Shown: positions 16,572 to 27,762 of the stretch, one piece after another
Layout: every line of letters starts with the position of its first letter
Numbering within the stretch: the first letter of the stretch is position 1
Assembly: GCF_000342165.1 (NCBI RefSeq)
Contig: NZ_AMRV01000009.1
Span: 1-64,000, forward strand
Reading direction: 5' to 3'
DNA: 64,000 nucleotides
DNA from: Pacificimonas flava
GTDB taxonomy: Bacteria; Pseudomonadota; Alphaproteobacteria; Sphingomonadales; Sphingomonadaceae
Position numbers and translations under genes: made by a program
The notes under the pieces: generated by a model
Database searches by the model: none
Seen by the model: the letters and a program-made list of their open reading frames with translations, nothing else
Told to the model about the DNA's origin: nothing

Positions 16572-17860
16572 TATCCGTTTCCCCCAGATAATGGCAGAGC
16601 CTCGACAAGGGCGCGGAACTGGCGGCCGCGATCCTCATAATCCCTGAACTGGTCGAAACTGGCACAAGCCGGCGACAAAAGCACCGTTTCGCCGGGACGC
16701 GCGGCGGCGGCGGCATCGGCGACCGCCTGAGCCAGCGTACCGCTATTCTTCACCCGTGCGACCTTTCCCGTCAAGGCGGTCTCGAAAACGGGCGCGGCCT
16801 CCCCGATCAGATAGGCGGCGGCGACATGCGGGTAATAGGGCTCGCACGGCGTCAGATCCGGCCCCTTCGGCACGCCCCCGAGGATCCAGTGGATGCGGTC
16901 ATAGGCGCCGAGCGCCGGTGCCGCGCTGTCGGCGTTCGTCGCCTTGGAATCATTGACCCACAGAACGCCGCCGCGATCCGCCACGCGCTCCATGCGGTGG
17001 GCGAGGCCGCCGAAGCTGCGAAAGCCGGCGCGGAGTTCCTCCTCCGACAAACCCAGGGCGCGCAGAACCGTGGCGGCGGCGATGGCGTTCTGCCGGTTGT
17101 GCGGTCCGGCAAGCGCGGGCCAGTTCGGCTGGTCGTCCGCAACCCCCTCGAACAGCGGCGCACGGTTCGCCTGCACAGCGCGGCTATAGTCGTCGGTGCC
17201 GGTGATGACGGCAACGCCGCCCGCAGCCTGCATCTGGAACAGCCGCGCCTTCGACGCCGCATAGGCATCGACGCTGTCGTCATAGCGGTCGAGATGATCC
17301 GGGGTGATATTGAGGAGCACCGCCACGTCGCACGCAAGGCTGTGAGTGAGGTCGATCTGATAGCTGGAGAGTTCGAGGACGTAAACGCCGCCCGCCGGTG
17401 CCGGGCGCTGCGACAGGATCGGCTCGCCGATATTGCCGCCCAGCGTCGCCGGCACGCCCGCCTCGATCAGCGTATGATGGATAAGGGCGGTCGTCGTCGA
17501 CTTGCCGTTGGTGCCGGTGATGCCGACGACACTATGCGCCGGAAGGGAAGGCCGGGCCAGCGCGAACAGCTCTATGTCGCCGATGACCGGCACTCCGGCC
17601 GATGCGGCGCGCGCGGCGAGCGGGTGGGTGTTGAGCGGCACGCCCGGCGACACGACCAGCGCATCATAGCCGGCAAGGTCCACCTCCATCGGGTCGACGC
17701 GGCCGACCCGTTCCGGCAGCAGGTCGCGCGCCTCAGCCCGGTCGTCCCACGCATCGACGCTGGCGCCGCCCTCGATCAGTGCCGCGACGACGCTCATGCC
17801 GGTGCGCGCCAGGCCAAGGACGTGATAGGTGCGTCCGGCAAAGGCGGGGCTGGTGATCAC
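16571..17860 (-). CDS. murD: UDP-N-acetylmuramoyl-L-alanine--D-glutamate ligase
   Basis: A 429-residue Mur ligase adding D-Glu to UDP-MurNAc-L-Ala. [20 protein letters not shown] starts the N-terminal domain, [19 protein letters not shown] is the ATP loop, and [20 protein letters not shown] and [17 protein letters not shown] are MurD signatures; [20 protein letters not shown] closes the C-terminal domain. Start overlaps the mraY stop by 4 bases. Confidence 0.97.
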   Translation of the reverse strand: MITSPAFAGRTYHVLGLARTGMSVVAALIEGGASVDAWDDRAEARDLLPERVGRVDPMEVDLAGYDALVVSPGVPLNTHPLAARAASAGVPVIGDIELFALARPSLPAHSVVGITGTNGKSTTTALIHHTLIEAGVPATLGGNIGEPILSQRPAPAGGVYVLELSSYQIDLTHSLACDVAVLLNITPDHLDRYDDSVDAYAASKARLFQMQAAGGVAVITGTDDYSRAVQANRAPLFEGVADDQPNWPALAGPHNRQNAIAAATVLRALGLSEEELRAGFRSFGGLAHRMERVADRGGVLWVNDSKATNADSAAPALGAYDRIHWILGGVPKGPDLTPCEPYYPHVAAAYLIGEAAPVFETALTGKVARVKNSGTLAQAVADAAAAARPGETVLLSPACASFDQFRDYEDRGRQFRALVEALPLSGGNG

Positions 17861-18927
17861 CGCAGCTTCAGCGTGGCGAGACCCGCCAGCGCCAGCACGA
17901 GGGAGATGATCCAGAAGCGGATGACGACCGTCGATTCCGCCCAGCCATGCTCCTCGAAATGATGGTGGATGGGCGCCATCTTGAAGATCCGCTTGCCGGT
18001 CAGCTTGAAGGAGGCGACCTGCATGATGACGGATACGGTTTCGAGGACGAAGAGGCCGCCGACGACCAGCAGCACCACCTCATGATTGGTGACGACCGCG
18101 ACCGAGCCCAGCGCGCCGCCAAGGGCGAGGCTGCCGGTATCTCCCATGAAGACGGCGGCGGGCGGCGCATTGTACCAGAGGAAGGCGAGGCAGGCGCCGA
18201 CGATGGCCATGCAGAAGACGACCAGCTCGCCCGCGTCCGCGACGTAGAGAATGCCCAGATAATCGGAAAAGCGTGTATTGCCGACCAGATAGGCGATCAG
18301 GCCGAATGTGCCGACGGCGATGATGACGGGCATGGTGGCCAGCCCGTCCAGCCCGTCCGTCAGATTCACCGCGTTGCCGAAGCCGGTGACGATGAAGGCG
18401 GCGAACAGGATGTAGAACGGTCCCATCTCGATTCCGAACGGCACGAAGGGGAGGTAGAGGACCGTGTCGGTGGCGTCGGAAATCAGGAAGCAGGCGATGC
18501 CGGCGATCAGGAATTCCAGCGCCAGGCGCGCCTTGCCGGGAATGCCCTTGTGCGAACCCTTCGACACCTTCGCGAAATCGTCGGTGAAACCGATGAAGGC
18601 GAAGCCGAGCGTGACGAACAGACAGGTCCACACGAACAGGCTGTCGAAGCGCGCCCAGAGCAGCGTCGAGACGGTCAGAGAAATGAGGATCATCAGCCCG
18701 CCCATGGTCGGCGTGCCGCGTTTCGTCAGCAAGTGGCTGGCGGGACCGTCCTCCCGAATGGGCTGGCCCTTGCCCTGCTTCACGCGCAGCCACGCAATCA
18801 TGCGCGGCCCCGTCACCAGGCCGATGGCGAGCGCGGTGAGAACGGCGGCGCCCGAGCGGAAGGTGATGTAGCGAAAAAGGTTGAGGACGCCGGCGAAATC
18901 GAGGGCCTCGGCGAGATGGTAGAGCAT
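17857..18927 (-). CDS. mraY: Phospho-N-acetylmuramoyl-pentapeptide transferase
   Basis: A 356-residue polytopic enzyme that joins UDP-MurNAc-pentapeptide to undecaprenyl phosphate, giving lipid I. About ten membrane segments are present. Active-site motifs are the [11 protein letters not shown] Asp pair, [11 protein letters not shown], and the histidine cluster [13 protein letters not shown] that distinguishes MraY from WecA-type transferases. TPTMGGLMI is also present. It starts one base into the murF stop (TGATG). Confidence 0.97.
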   Translation of the reverse strand: MLYHLAEALDFAGVLNLFRYITFRSGAAVLTALAIGLVTGPRMIAWLRVKQGKGQPIREDGPASHLLTKRGTPTMGGLMILISLTVSTLLWARFDSLFVWTCLFVTLGFAFIGFTDDFAKVSKGSHKGIPGKARLALEFLIAGIACFLISDATDTVLYLPFVPFGIEMGPFYILFAAFIVTGFGNAVNLTDGLDGLATMPVIIAVGTFGLIAYLVGNTRFSDYLGILYVADAGELVVFCMAIVGACLAFLWYNAPPAAVFMGDTGSLALGGALGSVAVVTNHEVVLLVVGGLFVLETVSVIMQVASFKLTGKRIFKMAPIHHHFEEHGWAESTVVIRFWIISLVLALAGLATLKLR

Positions 18928-20294
18928 CAGCGCCCCCCTTCGGTAAGACTGGTGATGAGACGGCCGAGCCGCACGCTGTTCGATCCCTTTACGAGAACCG
19001 TATCGCCGGCGCGAAGCTCGGCGCGCAGCCAGTCCTCCGCCGCCTCGGCATCGGCCACGAGCGGCGCGCCCGTGCGCTCGGCAAGCGGGCGCATCTCCTC
19101 GCCGACCAAAAGCACCGGTTCCGCGCCCGCCTCGGCAATGGGTTCGGCGAGCGCGGCATGCATGGCCGCGCCCTCCTCTCCCAATTCCTTCATGGCGCCG
19201 AGGATAGCGAGCTTTCGGCCCTCGCCCTGGGCACCCTGCAGCACGGCGAGCGCGGCGCGCATGGAAGCGGGGTTGGCGTTGTAGCTTTCGTCGATCAGGC
19301 GGACCCGGCCGCCCGGCCAGTCGATCTCATGCTGCGCGCCGCGCCCGGCGAGGCCCTGCATCTGGCCGATGCCGAGCCCCGCGGCGGCGAGATCGGCGCC
19401 GAGCGCATGGGCGACCGCCAGAACCGCAAGCGCGTTCTGGATCCAGTGGGCGCCGGGCTGACGCAGCGTCAGCGCAACCTCCTCCTCCTCCCCGATCGCG
19501 ACCGTCAGCGCAGTGACGGCGCCGACATCCGCCGAACTGGTCAGGCGGACGTCCGCCCCCTTCCCCGTTCCGAAGCTGAGGATACGAGAGGCGTGCTGCG
19601 CCGCCTTGTCGCGAAGCCGCGCGAAATGCGGGCTGTCCAGCGGCAGGACGGCAACCCCGCCGGGCTCCAGCCCCTCGAAAATCTCGCCTTTGGCGTCGGC
19701 GATGGCCTCCTCGCTGTCGAAGAATTCCATGTGCGCCGGCGCGATGGCTGTGACGATGGCGACATGCGGGCGAACGAGCCGGGTCAGCGCCGACAGCTCG
19801 CCGGCATGGTTCATGCCCATTTCGAAGACGCCATAAGCGCTGCCGGCGGGCATGCGGGCCAGCGACAGCGGAACGCCCGTATGGTTGTTGTAGCTCTTCA
19901 CCGAGGCGTGCGTGCGTTCGGGCGCGCATTCGGACAGGGCGAGGCGCAGCGCCTCCTTAACGCTCGTCTTGCCGACGCTGCCGGTGACACCCACGATCCG
20001 TGCATCCGTACGCGCGCGGGCGGCGCGGCCCAGCGCCTGCAATGCGGTCAGGCCATCCGCAACACGCACATGCGGACCGTCCACCGCCTCCGACACGAGA
20101 GCGCCGGCCGCGCCCCGCTCGAAGGCGGACGCAACAAAACTGTGACCATCCATCTGCTCGCCGCGCATGGCGACGAAAAGTTCGCCGCCGATCACCTCGC
20201 GGCTGTCGAAGGTGACGGAATCGGCGGAAAAGGACGCCGAGGCGGTGCCACCGGTCGCCGCCGCGATCTCCTCAGACGTCCAGAGCGGCGTCAC
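18927..20294 (-). CDS. murF: UDP-MurNAc-tripeptide--D-alanyl-D-alanine ligase
   Basis: A 455-residue Mur ligase that adds the D-Ala-D-Ala made by Ddl. The N-terminal domain shows [13 protein letters not shown] and [32 protein letters not shown] is the ATP loop; [19 protein letters not shown] and [17 protein letters not shown] follow; [14 protein letters not shown] is the C-terminal signature. Overlaps murE upstream by 4 bases. Confidence 0.96.
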   Translation of the reverse strand: MTPLWTSEEIAAATGGTASASFSADSVTFDSREVIGGELFVAMRGEQMDGHSFVASAFERGAAGALVSEAVDGPHVRVADGLTALQALGRAARARTDARIVGVTGSVGKTSVKEALRLALSECAPERTHASVKSYNNHTGVPLSLARMPAGSAYGVFEMGMNHAGELSALTRLVRPHVAIVTAIAPAHMEFFDSEEAIADAKGEIFEGLEPGGVAVLPLDSPHFARLRDKAAQHASRILSFGTGKGADVRLTSSADVGAVTALTVAIGEEEEVALTLRQPGAHWIQNALAVLAVAHALGADLAAAGLGIGQMQGLAGRGAQHEIDWPGGRVRLIDESYNANPASMRAALAVLQGAQGEGRKLAILGAMKELGEEGAAMHAALAEPIAEAGAEPVLLVGEEMRPLAERTGAPLVADAEAAEDWLRAELRAGDTVLVKGSNSVRLGRLITSLTEGGR

Positions 20295-21706
20295 GCGGCC
20301 ACCTCCCGCGCGACGGCGACATCGTCGAAGGGGAGGACGCGGTCCGCAACGATCTGCCCCTGCTCATGCCCCTTGCCGGCAATCAGCACGACATCCTCGG
20401 CGGCCGCCGCCGCAACGGCAGCGGCGATGGCGGCGCGGCGGTCGCCGATTTCCTGCGCATTCGGCGCCCCCTTCAGAATCTCCGCGCGGATCGCCGCCGG
20501 ATCTTCGGAGCGGGGGTTGTCGTCGGTCAGGTAAAGACAGTCGGCCTTCTCCTCGGCCACCTGTCCCATCGGAACGCGCTTGCCGCGGTCGCGGTCGCCG
20601 CCGGCGCCAAAGACGATGTGCAGCCGGCCGCTGGTATGCGGGCGAAGCGCATCGCATGCCGCCGCGATGGCGTCGGACGTGTGGGCATAATCGACGTAGA
20701 TCGGCGCGCCGGCCTTCGACAGGGCCACGCGCTCCAGCCGGCCGCGCACGGGCACGACGCGCGCGAGATTCGCGAGCGTTCCGGCAACGTCCGCACCCGT
20801 GGCGATGACGAGCCCAGCCGCAACGAGGCCGTTCGCGGCCTGATAGGCGCCGATCAGCGGCAGCTTCACGGTATAGGTCCGCCCCGCCGCCTCCACCGCG
20901 AGCGTCTGCCCGAGATGCGTCGGTTCCCGGTCCAGCAGGCGCAGGGTTTCGCCCGCCGCCCCGACGCTCAGCACGTCGAGGCCGCGCGCCCTGGCGGCGG
21001 CGGCAACATCCGCGCTTCTCGCATCGTCGGCCCAGACGACGACCGACCCGCGTGCATCCACAACCTCCGTGAACAGACGCAGCTTGGCGGCGAAATACGC
21101 CTCCATCGTCTCATGATAGTCGAGATGATCGCGGCTGAGGTTGGTGAAGGCGGCGGCGCTGACGGGCAGCCCCTCCGTCCGGTACTGGGCCAGGCCGTGG
21201 CTCGATGCCTCGAAGCTGGCATGGGTCACCCCCTCCCGCTCGAGACCGGCCATGTTCGACAGGAAGGTGACGATGTCGGGCGTCGTCAGGCCGGTCGATA
21301 CCTGTCCCTGGGCCGTGGTGACGCCCAGCGTGCCGATCGACGCGGACGGGTGGCCGGCAAGCTGCCAGAGCTGGCGCGTCAGTTCTGCGGTCGAAGTCTT
21401 GCCGTTCGTCCCGGTGATCGCGACGGTCGTCTGCGGAAACGGGCCGTAGAACTGGGCGGCTAGACGCGCGAAGCGGCGTCGCGGCTCCTCCGCGGCGATA
21501 TGGACCGCACCCTCGACGCGCGCTTCGGGACGGGCGACGACGGCGACCGCGCCGTTCGCGACGGCGTCGGCGATGAAATCCTCTCCATTGACCGTCGCGC
21601 CCTGAAAGGCACCGAACACGCAGCCCCGCGCGACCTTTCTGTGGTCGATGGCAAACCCCGTGATCGCTGTTTCGCTATTCGTCCCGATCAGCGATCCCAA
21701 CCGCAT
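20291..21706 (-). CDS. murE: UDP-MurNAc-tripeptide synthetase MurE
   Basis: A 471-residue Mur ligase adding the third amino acid of the stem peptide. VAITGTNGKTSTAELTRQL is the ATP loop and FTNLSRDHLDYHETMEAYFAAK a family signature. The DDNPRSEDPAAI motif marks the meso-diaminopimelate-specific enzymes, so the organism should have DAP-type peptidoglycan. GKGHEQGQ is the C-terminal motif. Unlike most junctions here, 16 bases separate it from ftsI. The reading frame spans the whole gene without interruption. Confidence 0.96.
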   Translation of the reverse strand: MRLGSLIGTNSETAITGFAIDHRKVARGCVFGAFQGATVNGEDFIADAVANGAVAVVARPEARVEGAVHIAAEEPRRRFARLAAQFYGPFPQTTVAITGTNGKTSTAELTRQLWQLAGHPSASIGTLGVTTAQGQVSTGLTTPDIVTFLSNMAGLEREGVTHASFEASSHGLAQYRTEGLPVSAAAFTNLSRDHLDYHETMEAYFAAKLRLFTEVVDARGSVVVWADDARSADVAAAARARGLDVLSVGAAGETLRLLDREPTHLGQTLAVEAAGRTYTVKLPLIGAYQAANGLVAAGLVIATGADVAGTLANLARVVPVRGRLERVALSKAGAPIYVDYAHTSDAIAAACDALRPHTSGRLHIVFGAGGDRDRGKRVPMGQVAEEKADCLYLTDDNPRSEDPAAIRAEILKGAPNAQEIGDRRAAIAAAVAAAAAEDVVLIAGKGHEQGQIVADRVLPFDDVAVAREVAA

Positions 21707-21722
21707 TCCTCAAACCTCTGCT

Positions 21723-23423
21723 TTACCCACCGGCCTTCTCGCCCTGCACTTGCGCGAGTAGCGGCGTTAAGTCGACATCTTCCGTGGTCGAGGGATCGAC
21801 GCCCAGAATGGGTGCGATCCGTGTGATGACCTCTCCGACGACCGGGGCCGCCGTCCAGCCCGCGCCCGCGAAACCATAGGTGTCCTTCGTGCCCTTCGGC
21901 TCGTCGAGCATGGCGATGACCACATAGCGCGGATCGTCCATCGGGAACACACCGGCAAAGTTGGTGACGAGAGACTTGCGCGCATAGCCGCCGTTCTTGG
22001 GCTTTTCCGCCGTACCGGTCTTGCCGCCCACGCGGTAGCCGTCCGCGTTCGCCTTGCTGCCCGTCCCCTTGGTCACGACAAGGCGCAGCATGCGGCGCAT
22101 CGTGTCGGACGTTTCCTGCGAGAAGACGCGGCGGCCCGGCGGAGTGTCGTCCGGCCCCAGCTTCAGCAGTGTCGGCTGGCGATAAATACCGCCATTGACG
22201 ACGGCGGCATAGGCGGCGGCAATGTGCAGCGGCGAAACAGCGAGGCCGTGACCGTAGCTGATCGTCATCGTTGAGATCTTGCCCCAATTGTCCGGCTTCA
22301 AGGGCGCGCCCCGCTCCGCCACCTCGATGTCGAGCGGATCGAGCAGGCCGAGAGCGCGAAGATATTTCTGCTGCCGCGCCGCACCGATTCCCTCCGCGAT
22401 CTGCGCCGTGCCGATGTTGGAGGAGTGCATGAAGATTTCCGGCACGGTCAGCCAGCGCGCTTGCGGATGGTCGTCATTGATGCGGAACCGCCCGACCTTC
22501 AGCGGATGGCGTGCATCATAGGCTTGCGAGAGAGAGGTAACGACGTCCGATTCCATCGCCATCGCCATGGTCAACGTCTTGAAGGTCGATCCGAGTTCAT
22601 AGACGCCGTAGGTGGCGCGGTTGAAACGTGCGTCCGCCGTGCCCTGCCCAGGTGCATTGGGGTCGAATACGGGCAGAGAGGTCATGGCCAGCACCTCGCC
22701 CGTGCGCGCATCGAGAACGACGCCGGCGCCGCCGATTGCCGAATGCTTCTCGATCTGTTTCGCGAGGACCCGCACGAGCGTGTGCTGAACGCGCGTATCG
22801 AGCGCCAGCGCCAGCGGCTGGTCGATGCGCTTCGGATCGGACAGGCGCTTGTTCATCTCCCGCTCGAGCCCGGCCTGCCCGATGCCGTCAATATTGGAAT
22901 AGCCGAGGACGTGCGCGGCCATGGTGCGGTTGGGATAGATGCGCTCCCATTCGCGCCCGATGACGAGGCCCGGTTCCCCGATCGCCTTCAGCTTGACCGC
23001 ATCCTCCGGCTGGACGCGGCGCTGCAGATAACGCCATGCACCGTTGCTCGTCAGCTCCGCCTCGATATCGGCCGGATCGCGTTCGCCAAGAACCGCGGCG
23101 ATTTCCCGCGCGACCTCTTGGGGGTTTCCAACGATCTTGTGCGGTTGCACGGCCAGGTAGAACGCCTGAAAACTGCGGGCGAGGTCGGCCCCGTTCCGGT
23201 CGACAATGGCCGCCCGCTCGCCGCGCACCTGCCAGGGATTGCCGCCACGCTGGGCATCGCCGCCGAAATCGATGGCCAGTTCCGTCAGGCGCGCACCGGT
23301 AAGGAGCGTCAGCGCGCCGAAGACGGCCATCGCCAGCGTCAAACGGCGCCGCGCCCGCTGAAGCGAAATCTGCCGCCGACCGGCGAGCTTGATCTGCTGC
23401 GTGCGTAGCGCCGCGGGGCTCAC
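21723..23423 (-). CDS. ftsI: Septal transpeptidase FtsI (PBP3)
   Basis: A 566-residue class B penicillin-binding protein cross-linking septal peptidoglycan. One transmembrane helix lies at about residues 28-48, followed by the pedestal domain (RGERAAIVDRNGADLARSF) and the transpeptidase domain with ELGSTFKTLTMAM (catalytic Ser of SxxK), MHSSNIGTAQIA (SxN) and RVGGKTGTAEKP (KTG). Partner of FtsW. The start overlaps the stop of the FtsL-position gene by 4 bases. Confidence 0.97.
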   Translation of the reverse strand: MSPAALRTQQIKLAGRRQISLQRARRRLTLAMAVFGALTLLTGARLTELAIDFGGDAQRGGNPWQVRGERAAIVDRNGADLARSFQAFYLAVQPHKIVGNPQEVAREIAAVLGERDPADIEAELTSNGAWRYLQRRVQPEDAVKLKAIGEPGLVIGREWERIYPNRTMAAHVLGYSNIDGIGQAGLEREMNKRLSDPKRIDQPLALALDTRVQHTLVRVLAKQIEKHSAIGGAGVVLDARTGEVLAMTSLPVFDPNAPGQGTADARFNRATYGVYELGSTFKTLTMAMAMESDVVTSLSQAYDARHPLKVGRFRINDDHPQARWLTVPEIFMHSSNIGTAQIAEGIGAARQQKYLRALGLLDPLDIEVAERGAPLKPDNWGKISTMTISYGHGLAVSPLHIAAAYAAVVNGGIYRQPTLLKLGPDDTPPGRRVFSQETSDTMRRMLRLVVTKGTGSKANADGYRVGGKTGTAEKPKNGGYARKSLVTNFAGVFPMDDPRYVVIAMLDEPKGTKDTYGFAGAGWTAAPVVGEVITRIAPILGVDPSTTEDVDLTPLLAQVQGEKAGG

Positions 23424-24124
23424 CGCAGCGCGACTTTCTGGAAGCCGGCGCGCTCGAGCGTCGCAGCGGTTTCGACTTCGGCCAGGAAATCATCGGAGAA
23501 CAGGTCTTTTGCCGGGGCCGGCGCCGTTTTGGCGGGCGCGGCAATGGCGGGCTTCGGCGCGGTCGGCTTCGCCCTCGGTTCGGCCTGCGCAATCTGCGCG
23601 GAGGGCGCCGGGCGCGGCGCGGCCTCAACGCTGGCGGACGCCTTGAGGAAACGCGGCGCCGCCCGCTCGGACGTCACATAGTTCGCCTGCTGCACACGCG
23701 GACGCTCCCGCTCCGTGCGGTCGACGGACTCGACCCCGAGCGCGGCAAGCTGCACGCGGCCGGACGGCTCGGCAACCTGCGGCATGTCTCCGGCCTCTGC
23801 GGAGGCGTAGAGAAGCTGCGGCTGTTCCTCCGCCTTCAGCGGCGGCAGCAGCGCGGCAAGCTGCGTGCCGCCCTGCACGATCTGCGCCGGGCGCGGCGGC
23901 TGCAGCGCCCACACCTTGTCATTGATGTCCTCGAGACGCGACAGGCTGGCCCGCACGCCAAGTTCTGCGTTCAGGCGGTCGATGGCCGCATTGTCGGCGG
24001 CGATCTGCAGCGTCAGGTCCTCGATCCCCTCTCGCTCCGCAGACACCATGTAACTGGACATGTAGAAACCAAGCGCGGCGGCCAGCGTAACAGCGCCGAG
24101 GCCAATGGATCCGAGATTTGTCAT
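23420..24124 (-). CDS. FtsL-position divisome protein with long C-terminal tail
   Basis: A 234-residue protein sitting where ftsL lies in dcw clusters, between rsmH and ftsI. It has a transmembrane helix at about residues 7-27 and then a heptad-like stretch ([24 protein letters not shown], read as two parts) consistent with the FtsL coiled coil that pairs with FtsB. Instead of ending near 110 residues it continues for about 120 more, mostly Pro, Ala and Lys ([20 protein letters not shown] near the end). FtsL sequences diverge strongly, so the call rests on position and topology. Confidence 0.72.
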   Translation of the reverse strand: MTNLGSIGLGAVTLAAALGFYMSSYMVSAEREGIEDLTLQIAADNAAIDRLNAELGVRASLSRLEDINDKVWALQPPRPAQIVQGGTQLAALLPPLKAEEQPQLLYASAEAGDMPQVAEPSGRVQLAALGVESVDRTERERPRVQQANYVTSERAAPRFLKASASVEAAPRPAPSAQIAQAEPRAKPTAPKPAIAAPAKTAPAPAKDLFSDDFLAEVETAATLERAGFQKVALR

Positions 24125-25101
24125 AGCGCGGTCTCCTTCTTACTAACTGGCCCGGTACTCGGCCATGCGGGGGCCGCGGTCCGCACCGCAGCCCTGAGTG
24201 TCGCGGACCGCGCGCGCGGGTTGCGCGCCAGTTCCGCCTCGCCGGCCGTTACGGCCTTGGCCGGCCGGTTGAATGTCGGGGCCGGCCCCGCCTCGCCGGC
24301 AGCCGGCAGATGGCGGGAGCCCGACGGCAAATTGCCGCTGCGCTCTCGCAGGAAGCGCTTTACGGCGCGGTCCTCCAGCGAATGAAATGTGACGACGGCG
24401 AGCCGCCCGCCCGGGCGAAGCACGCGCTCTGCGGCACGCAGCCCGGCGTCGAGTTCGCCGAGCTCATCGTTAACGGCGATGCGCAGCGCCTGAAAGGTCT
24501 TCGTCGCGCCGTCGGTCCGCTGCCCGGGCCGCTGACCGGCGGCCCGGCGGACGATCTCGGCGGTTTCGTGCGTGCGGGTCAGCGGCCGCGCGTTGACGAG
24601 GGCCCGGGCGACCTGCCGGGCGCGGCGCTCCTCTCCGTAGAGATAGATGATGTCCGCCAGCTCCGCCTCGTCGGCTTCGTTGACCAGATCGGCAGCACTG
24701 CGCCCGGCCTGCGACATGCGCATGTCGAGCGGTCCGTCCTCACGAAAGGAAAAGCCGCGCTCCGCCCGGTCGAGCTGCATGGAGGAGACGCCGATGTCGA
24801 GCATGACGACGTCGACCGCCTCAACGCCGCGCGCCGCCAACACCGCGTCCATGCGCGAAAAGCAATCCTCCTCCACCTGGAGGCGCGCATCGGCCGACTG
24901 GCGCGCGGAGGCAGCGGCGTCGGGATCGCGGTCGAACGCGATCAGCCGCGCTGCGCCAGCCGAAAGCGCAGCGCGCGCATAGCCGCCCGCGCCGTACGTG
25001 CCGTCGACGACCACGGCGCCATCGACAGGGGCGATGGCATCCATCACCTCATCGAGCAGCACGGGCACATGCGGGGCGGCGTGGCTCACGGCGCCGCTCA
25101 T
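24121..25101 (-). CDS. rsmH: 16S rRNA (cytosine-1402-N4)-methyltransferase RsmH
   Basis: A 326-residue SAM-dependent methyltransferase acting on C1402 of 16S r[29 protein letters not shown] (SAM loop), [23 protein letters not shown] and PLDMRMSQ are diagnostic; [18 protein letters not shown] and [18 protein letters not shown] follow in the C-terminal part. Also known as mraW. Overlaps mraZ upstream and the FtsL-like gene downstream by 4 bases each. Confidence 0.97.
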   Translation of the reverse strand: MSGAVSHAAPHVPVLLDEVMDAIAPVDGAVVVDGTYGAGGYARAALSAGAARLIAFDRDPDAAASARQSADARLQVEEDCFSRMDAVLAARGVEAVDVVMLDIGVSSMQLDRAERGFSFREDGPLDMRMSQAGRSAADLVNEADEAELADIIYLYGEERRARQVARALVNARPLTRTHETAEIVRRAAGQRPGQRTDGATKTFQALRIAVNDELGELDAGLRAAERVLRPGGRLAVVTFHSLEDRAVKRFLRERSGNLPSGSRHLPAAGEAGPAPTFNRPAKAVTAGEAELARNPRARSATLRAAVRTAAPAWPSTGPVSKKETAL

Positions 25102-25571
25102 TTGGCGCGCGCCTTTTCAAGCTTGCGGCGGATGAAACGCTTCACGCGCTCGTCCTCCGTCTGCTCCAGGAACAGATCAGGGTTCCAGATCTGAAAGGAA
25201 TTGCCCAGGCCGATCAGCAGCACCTCTCCGTCGAGGTCGGCGAAATCGCGCAGATCCTCGGGAATGACGACGCGGCCGGTATCCTCGAACTGGACCTGCT
25301 GCGACAGGGAGAAAGCACGCAGGCGGGCCATGTCCTCCTCCGGCGAAACCTCGTCGGCGGCGTAGCGATCGGCAGTGGCGCGATTGATGTCGGCAACATG
25401 GTCGGTCGTGCGCGCCTCCAGGCAATCCCAGTCGCCGCGGTGTGGGGCGAGGACGACCCGGCGGTCACCGGCACGCTGCTGAATCACGTCGCGAAAGGCG
25501 GCCGGGATGGACATCCGCCCCTTCGCGTCGACTGTATTCAGCCAGTTTCCCTGAAAGACCGCCGCGTCCAC
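25098..25571 (-). CDS. mraZ: Transcriptional regulator MraZ
   Basis: A 157-residue DNA-binding protein with two AbrB-like MraZ repeats. The first has [22 protein letters not shown]; the second has [26 protein letters not shown] with the DxxGR motif. In Escherichia coli MraZ binds TGGG repeats and represses the mra promoter, so this gene probably controls the whole cluster from its head. The start is GTG at 25571 (no ATG fits the family's N-terminus); only a modest GGGAT lies upstream. Confidence 0.93.
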   Translation of the reverse strand: MDAAVFQGNWLNTVDAKGRMSIPAAFRDVIQQRAGDRRVVLAPHRGDWDCLEARTTDHVADINRATADRYAADEVSPEEDMARLRAFSLSQQVQFEDTGRVVIPEDLRDFADLDGEVLLIGLGNSFQIWNPDLFLEQTEDERVKRFIRRKLEKARAK

Positions 25572-25697
25572 GAGACCGATCCCAACCCCTTTGCTCGAAA
25601 AGCGGAAACCGATCGCCGGCCGATGGTCCCTGCCCCCTTTTCAGCACGCTCGAGATGCATTGCCGGGGACCCGCTTTCCGTGTGCACAACTCCTTAC

Positions 25698-25733
25698 TGG
25701 GATTTCATGGGAAAGCAATGGATATTCATGGGA
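25698..25733 (+). promoter_or_regulatory. Putative MraZ boxes: four TGG(G)A repeats at 10-11 base spacing
   Basis: TGGGA occurs at 25698, 25708 and 25729, with a TGGA at 25719, so repeats start every 10, 11 and 10 bases, about one helical turn. MraZ of enterobacteria binds TGGG-type direct repeats with this period. The repeats lie about 130-160 bases upstream of mraZ and read on the strand opposite to the gene, which differs from the E. coli arrangement. No clear -10/-35 pair was fixed near them. Confidence 0.5.
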
Positions 25734-25744
25734 TCAGACGCCAG

Positions 25745-25793
25745 GAATCTCGCAAGCCTTTGATTCTAAAATGCTGAAATATCGTCCCGACTC
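25745..25793 (-). promoter_or_regulatory. Three GANTC sites and possible -10 upstream of mraZ
   Basis: GAATC at 25745-25749, GATTC at 25762-25766 and GACTC at 25789-25793 lie within 49 bases. On the minus strand the middle site is part of TTTTAGAATC, where TAGAAT could be a -10 hexamer. GANTC is the CcrM target; GcrA-dependent alphaproteobacterial promoters often carry it near the -10/-35. This makes a cell-cycle-timed promoter for the dcw cluster plausible. Confidence 0.5.
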
Positions 25794-25825
25794 TCGCGCT
25801 TGTTCGATTAGCAGCTTTCCCAGCC

Positions 25826-25876
25826 TGTGGATAACTCTGTTAGCGACTTAGGGCGGGGCCAATTAACTTTAATTGG
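25826..25876. promoter_or_regulatory. DnaA box and AT-rich palindrome in the mraZ upstream gap
   Basis: TGTGGATAA at 25826-25834 is the exact complement of the DnaA box TTATCCACA. Twenty-four bases further, CCAATTAACTTTAATTGG at 25859-25876 is an 18-base palindrome imperfect only at its two central bases, in an otherwise GC-rich region. The 25572-26014 gap contains these, the GANTC sites and the TGGGA repeats, but no gene. Confidence 0.5.
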
Positions 25877-26014
25877 ACGAGCGCGGGACCGCCTGGGCAC
25901 GAAACGGCGCGGGACCGAGAGAAACACAAGCCCAGCCGCGGCGGCAAGGCGTGTTCCTGCGCGGGGCAGCACGCCCAGAGACTCTACGCACCCGCCCGCG
26001 GCGTGCGCGTACGG

Positions 26015-26353
26015 TCAGATTTCGGTGAGCTTGCCCTTCGGCTTCTTTTCCTGTTCCGGGGGAACCGGAATGGCGTCGAGCGGATCCTCCGCCTGGAAAT
26101 CGGGCATGGGAACCGGAATGGGCTGCGGCGCGGGCACCACCGGCGGATCCGCCTTCGCGCGCGGCGGGCGTTCGGGCTCGTTGCTGCCCGGCGCCACACC
26201 CAGCGTGGCGAGAGGGTCCGCGCCCTCGGCACGGTCCTTGCCGTCCTCGCCAAGCGTATCGACGCGCGGCGACGGCGCGAACAGTGCCGCTGCCGTCAAC
26301 ACCATCAGAAAGACCAGCGCCAATCCGGTCAGGCCAAAACGTACCCGGTTCAT
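26015..26353 (-). CDS. Small proline-rich bitopic membrane protein, function unknown
   Basis: A 112-residue protein not recognised. One hydrophobic helix at about residues 6-27 (LTGLALVFLMVLTAAALF) is followed by a mostly disordered, Pro- and acid-rich region (PVVPAPQPIPVPMPDF, EDPLDAIPVPPEQEKKPKG). It looks like an envelope protein with an extracytoplasmic flexible tail. The ATG at 26353 (MNRVRFG) is preferred over an upstream ATG at 26389 because it starts right before the helix. It lies beyond the mraZ control region and reads in the same direction as the dcw cluster. Confidence 0.65.
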   Translation of the reverse strand: MNRVRFGLTGLALVFLMVLTAAALFAPSPRVDTLGEDGKDRAEGADPLATLGVAPGSNEPERPPRAKADPPVVPAPQPIPVPMPDFQAEDPLDAIPVPPEQEKKPKGKLTEI

Positions 26354-26496
26354 GACCGTATAATTAGGCGCGCGCCCTGCATTCGCCAAGCGCCGCGCGG
26401 CAGATGCGGCTTTCTTGACGAGTTAGGCAGGGTGACAGGCCGCATGGCGGCGCTACAACCGGCGCGGACTCGAGGAAAGAAACGCAGGGAGTGATC

Positions 26497-27753
<1,257 letters not shown>

Positions 27754-27762
27754 GGCGCGCAC

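Noticed and set aside
25826-25834. Replication origin suggested by the DnaA box
   Set aside because: Only one exact box is seen, with no dnaA, hemE or parAB neighbours and no box cluster. It is kept only as a regulatory candidate.
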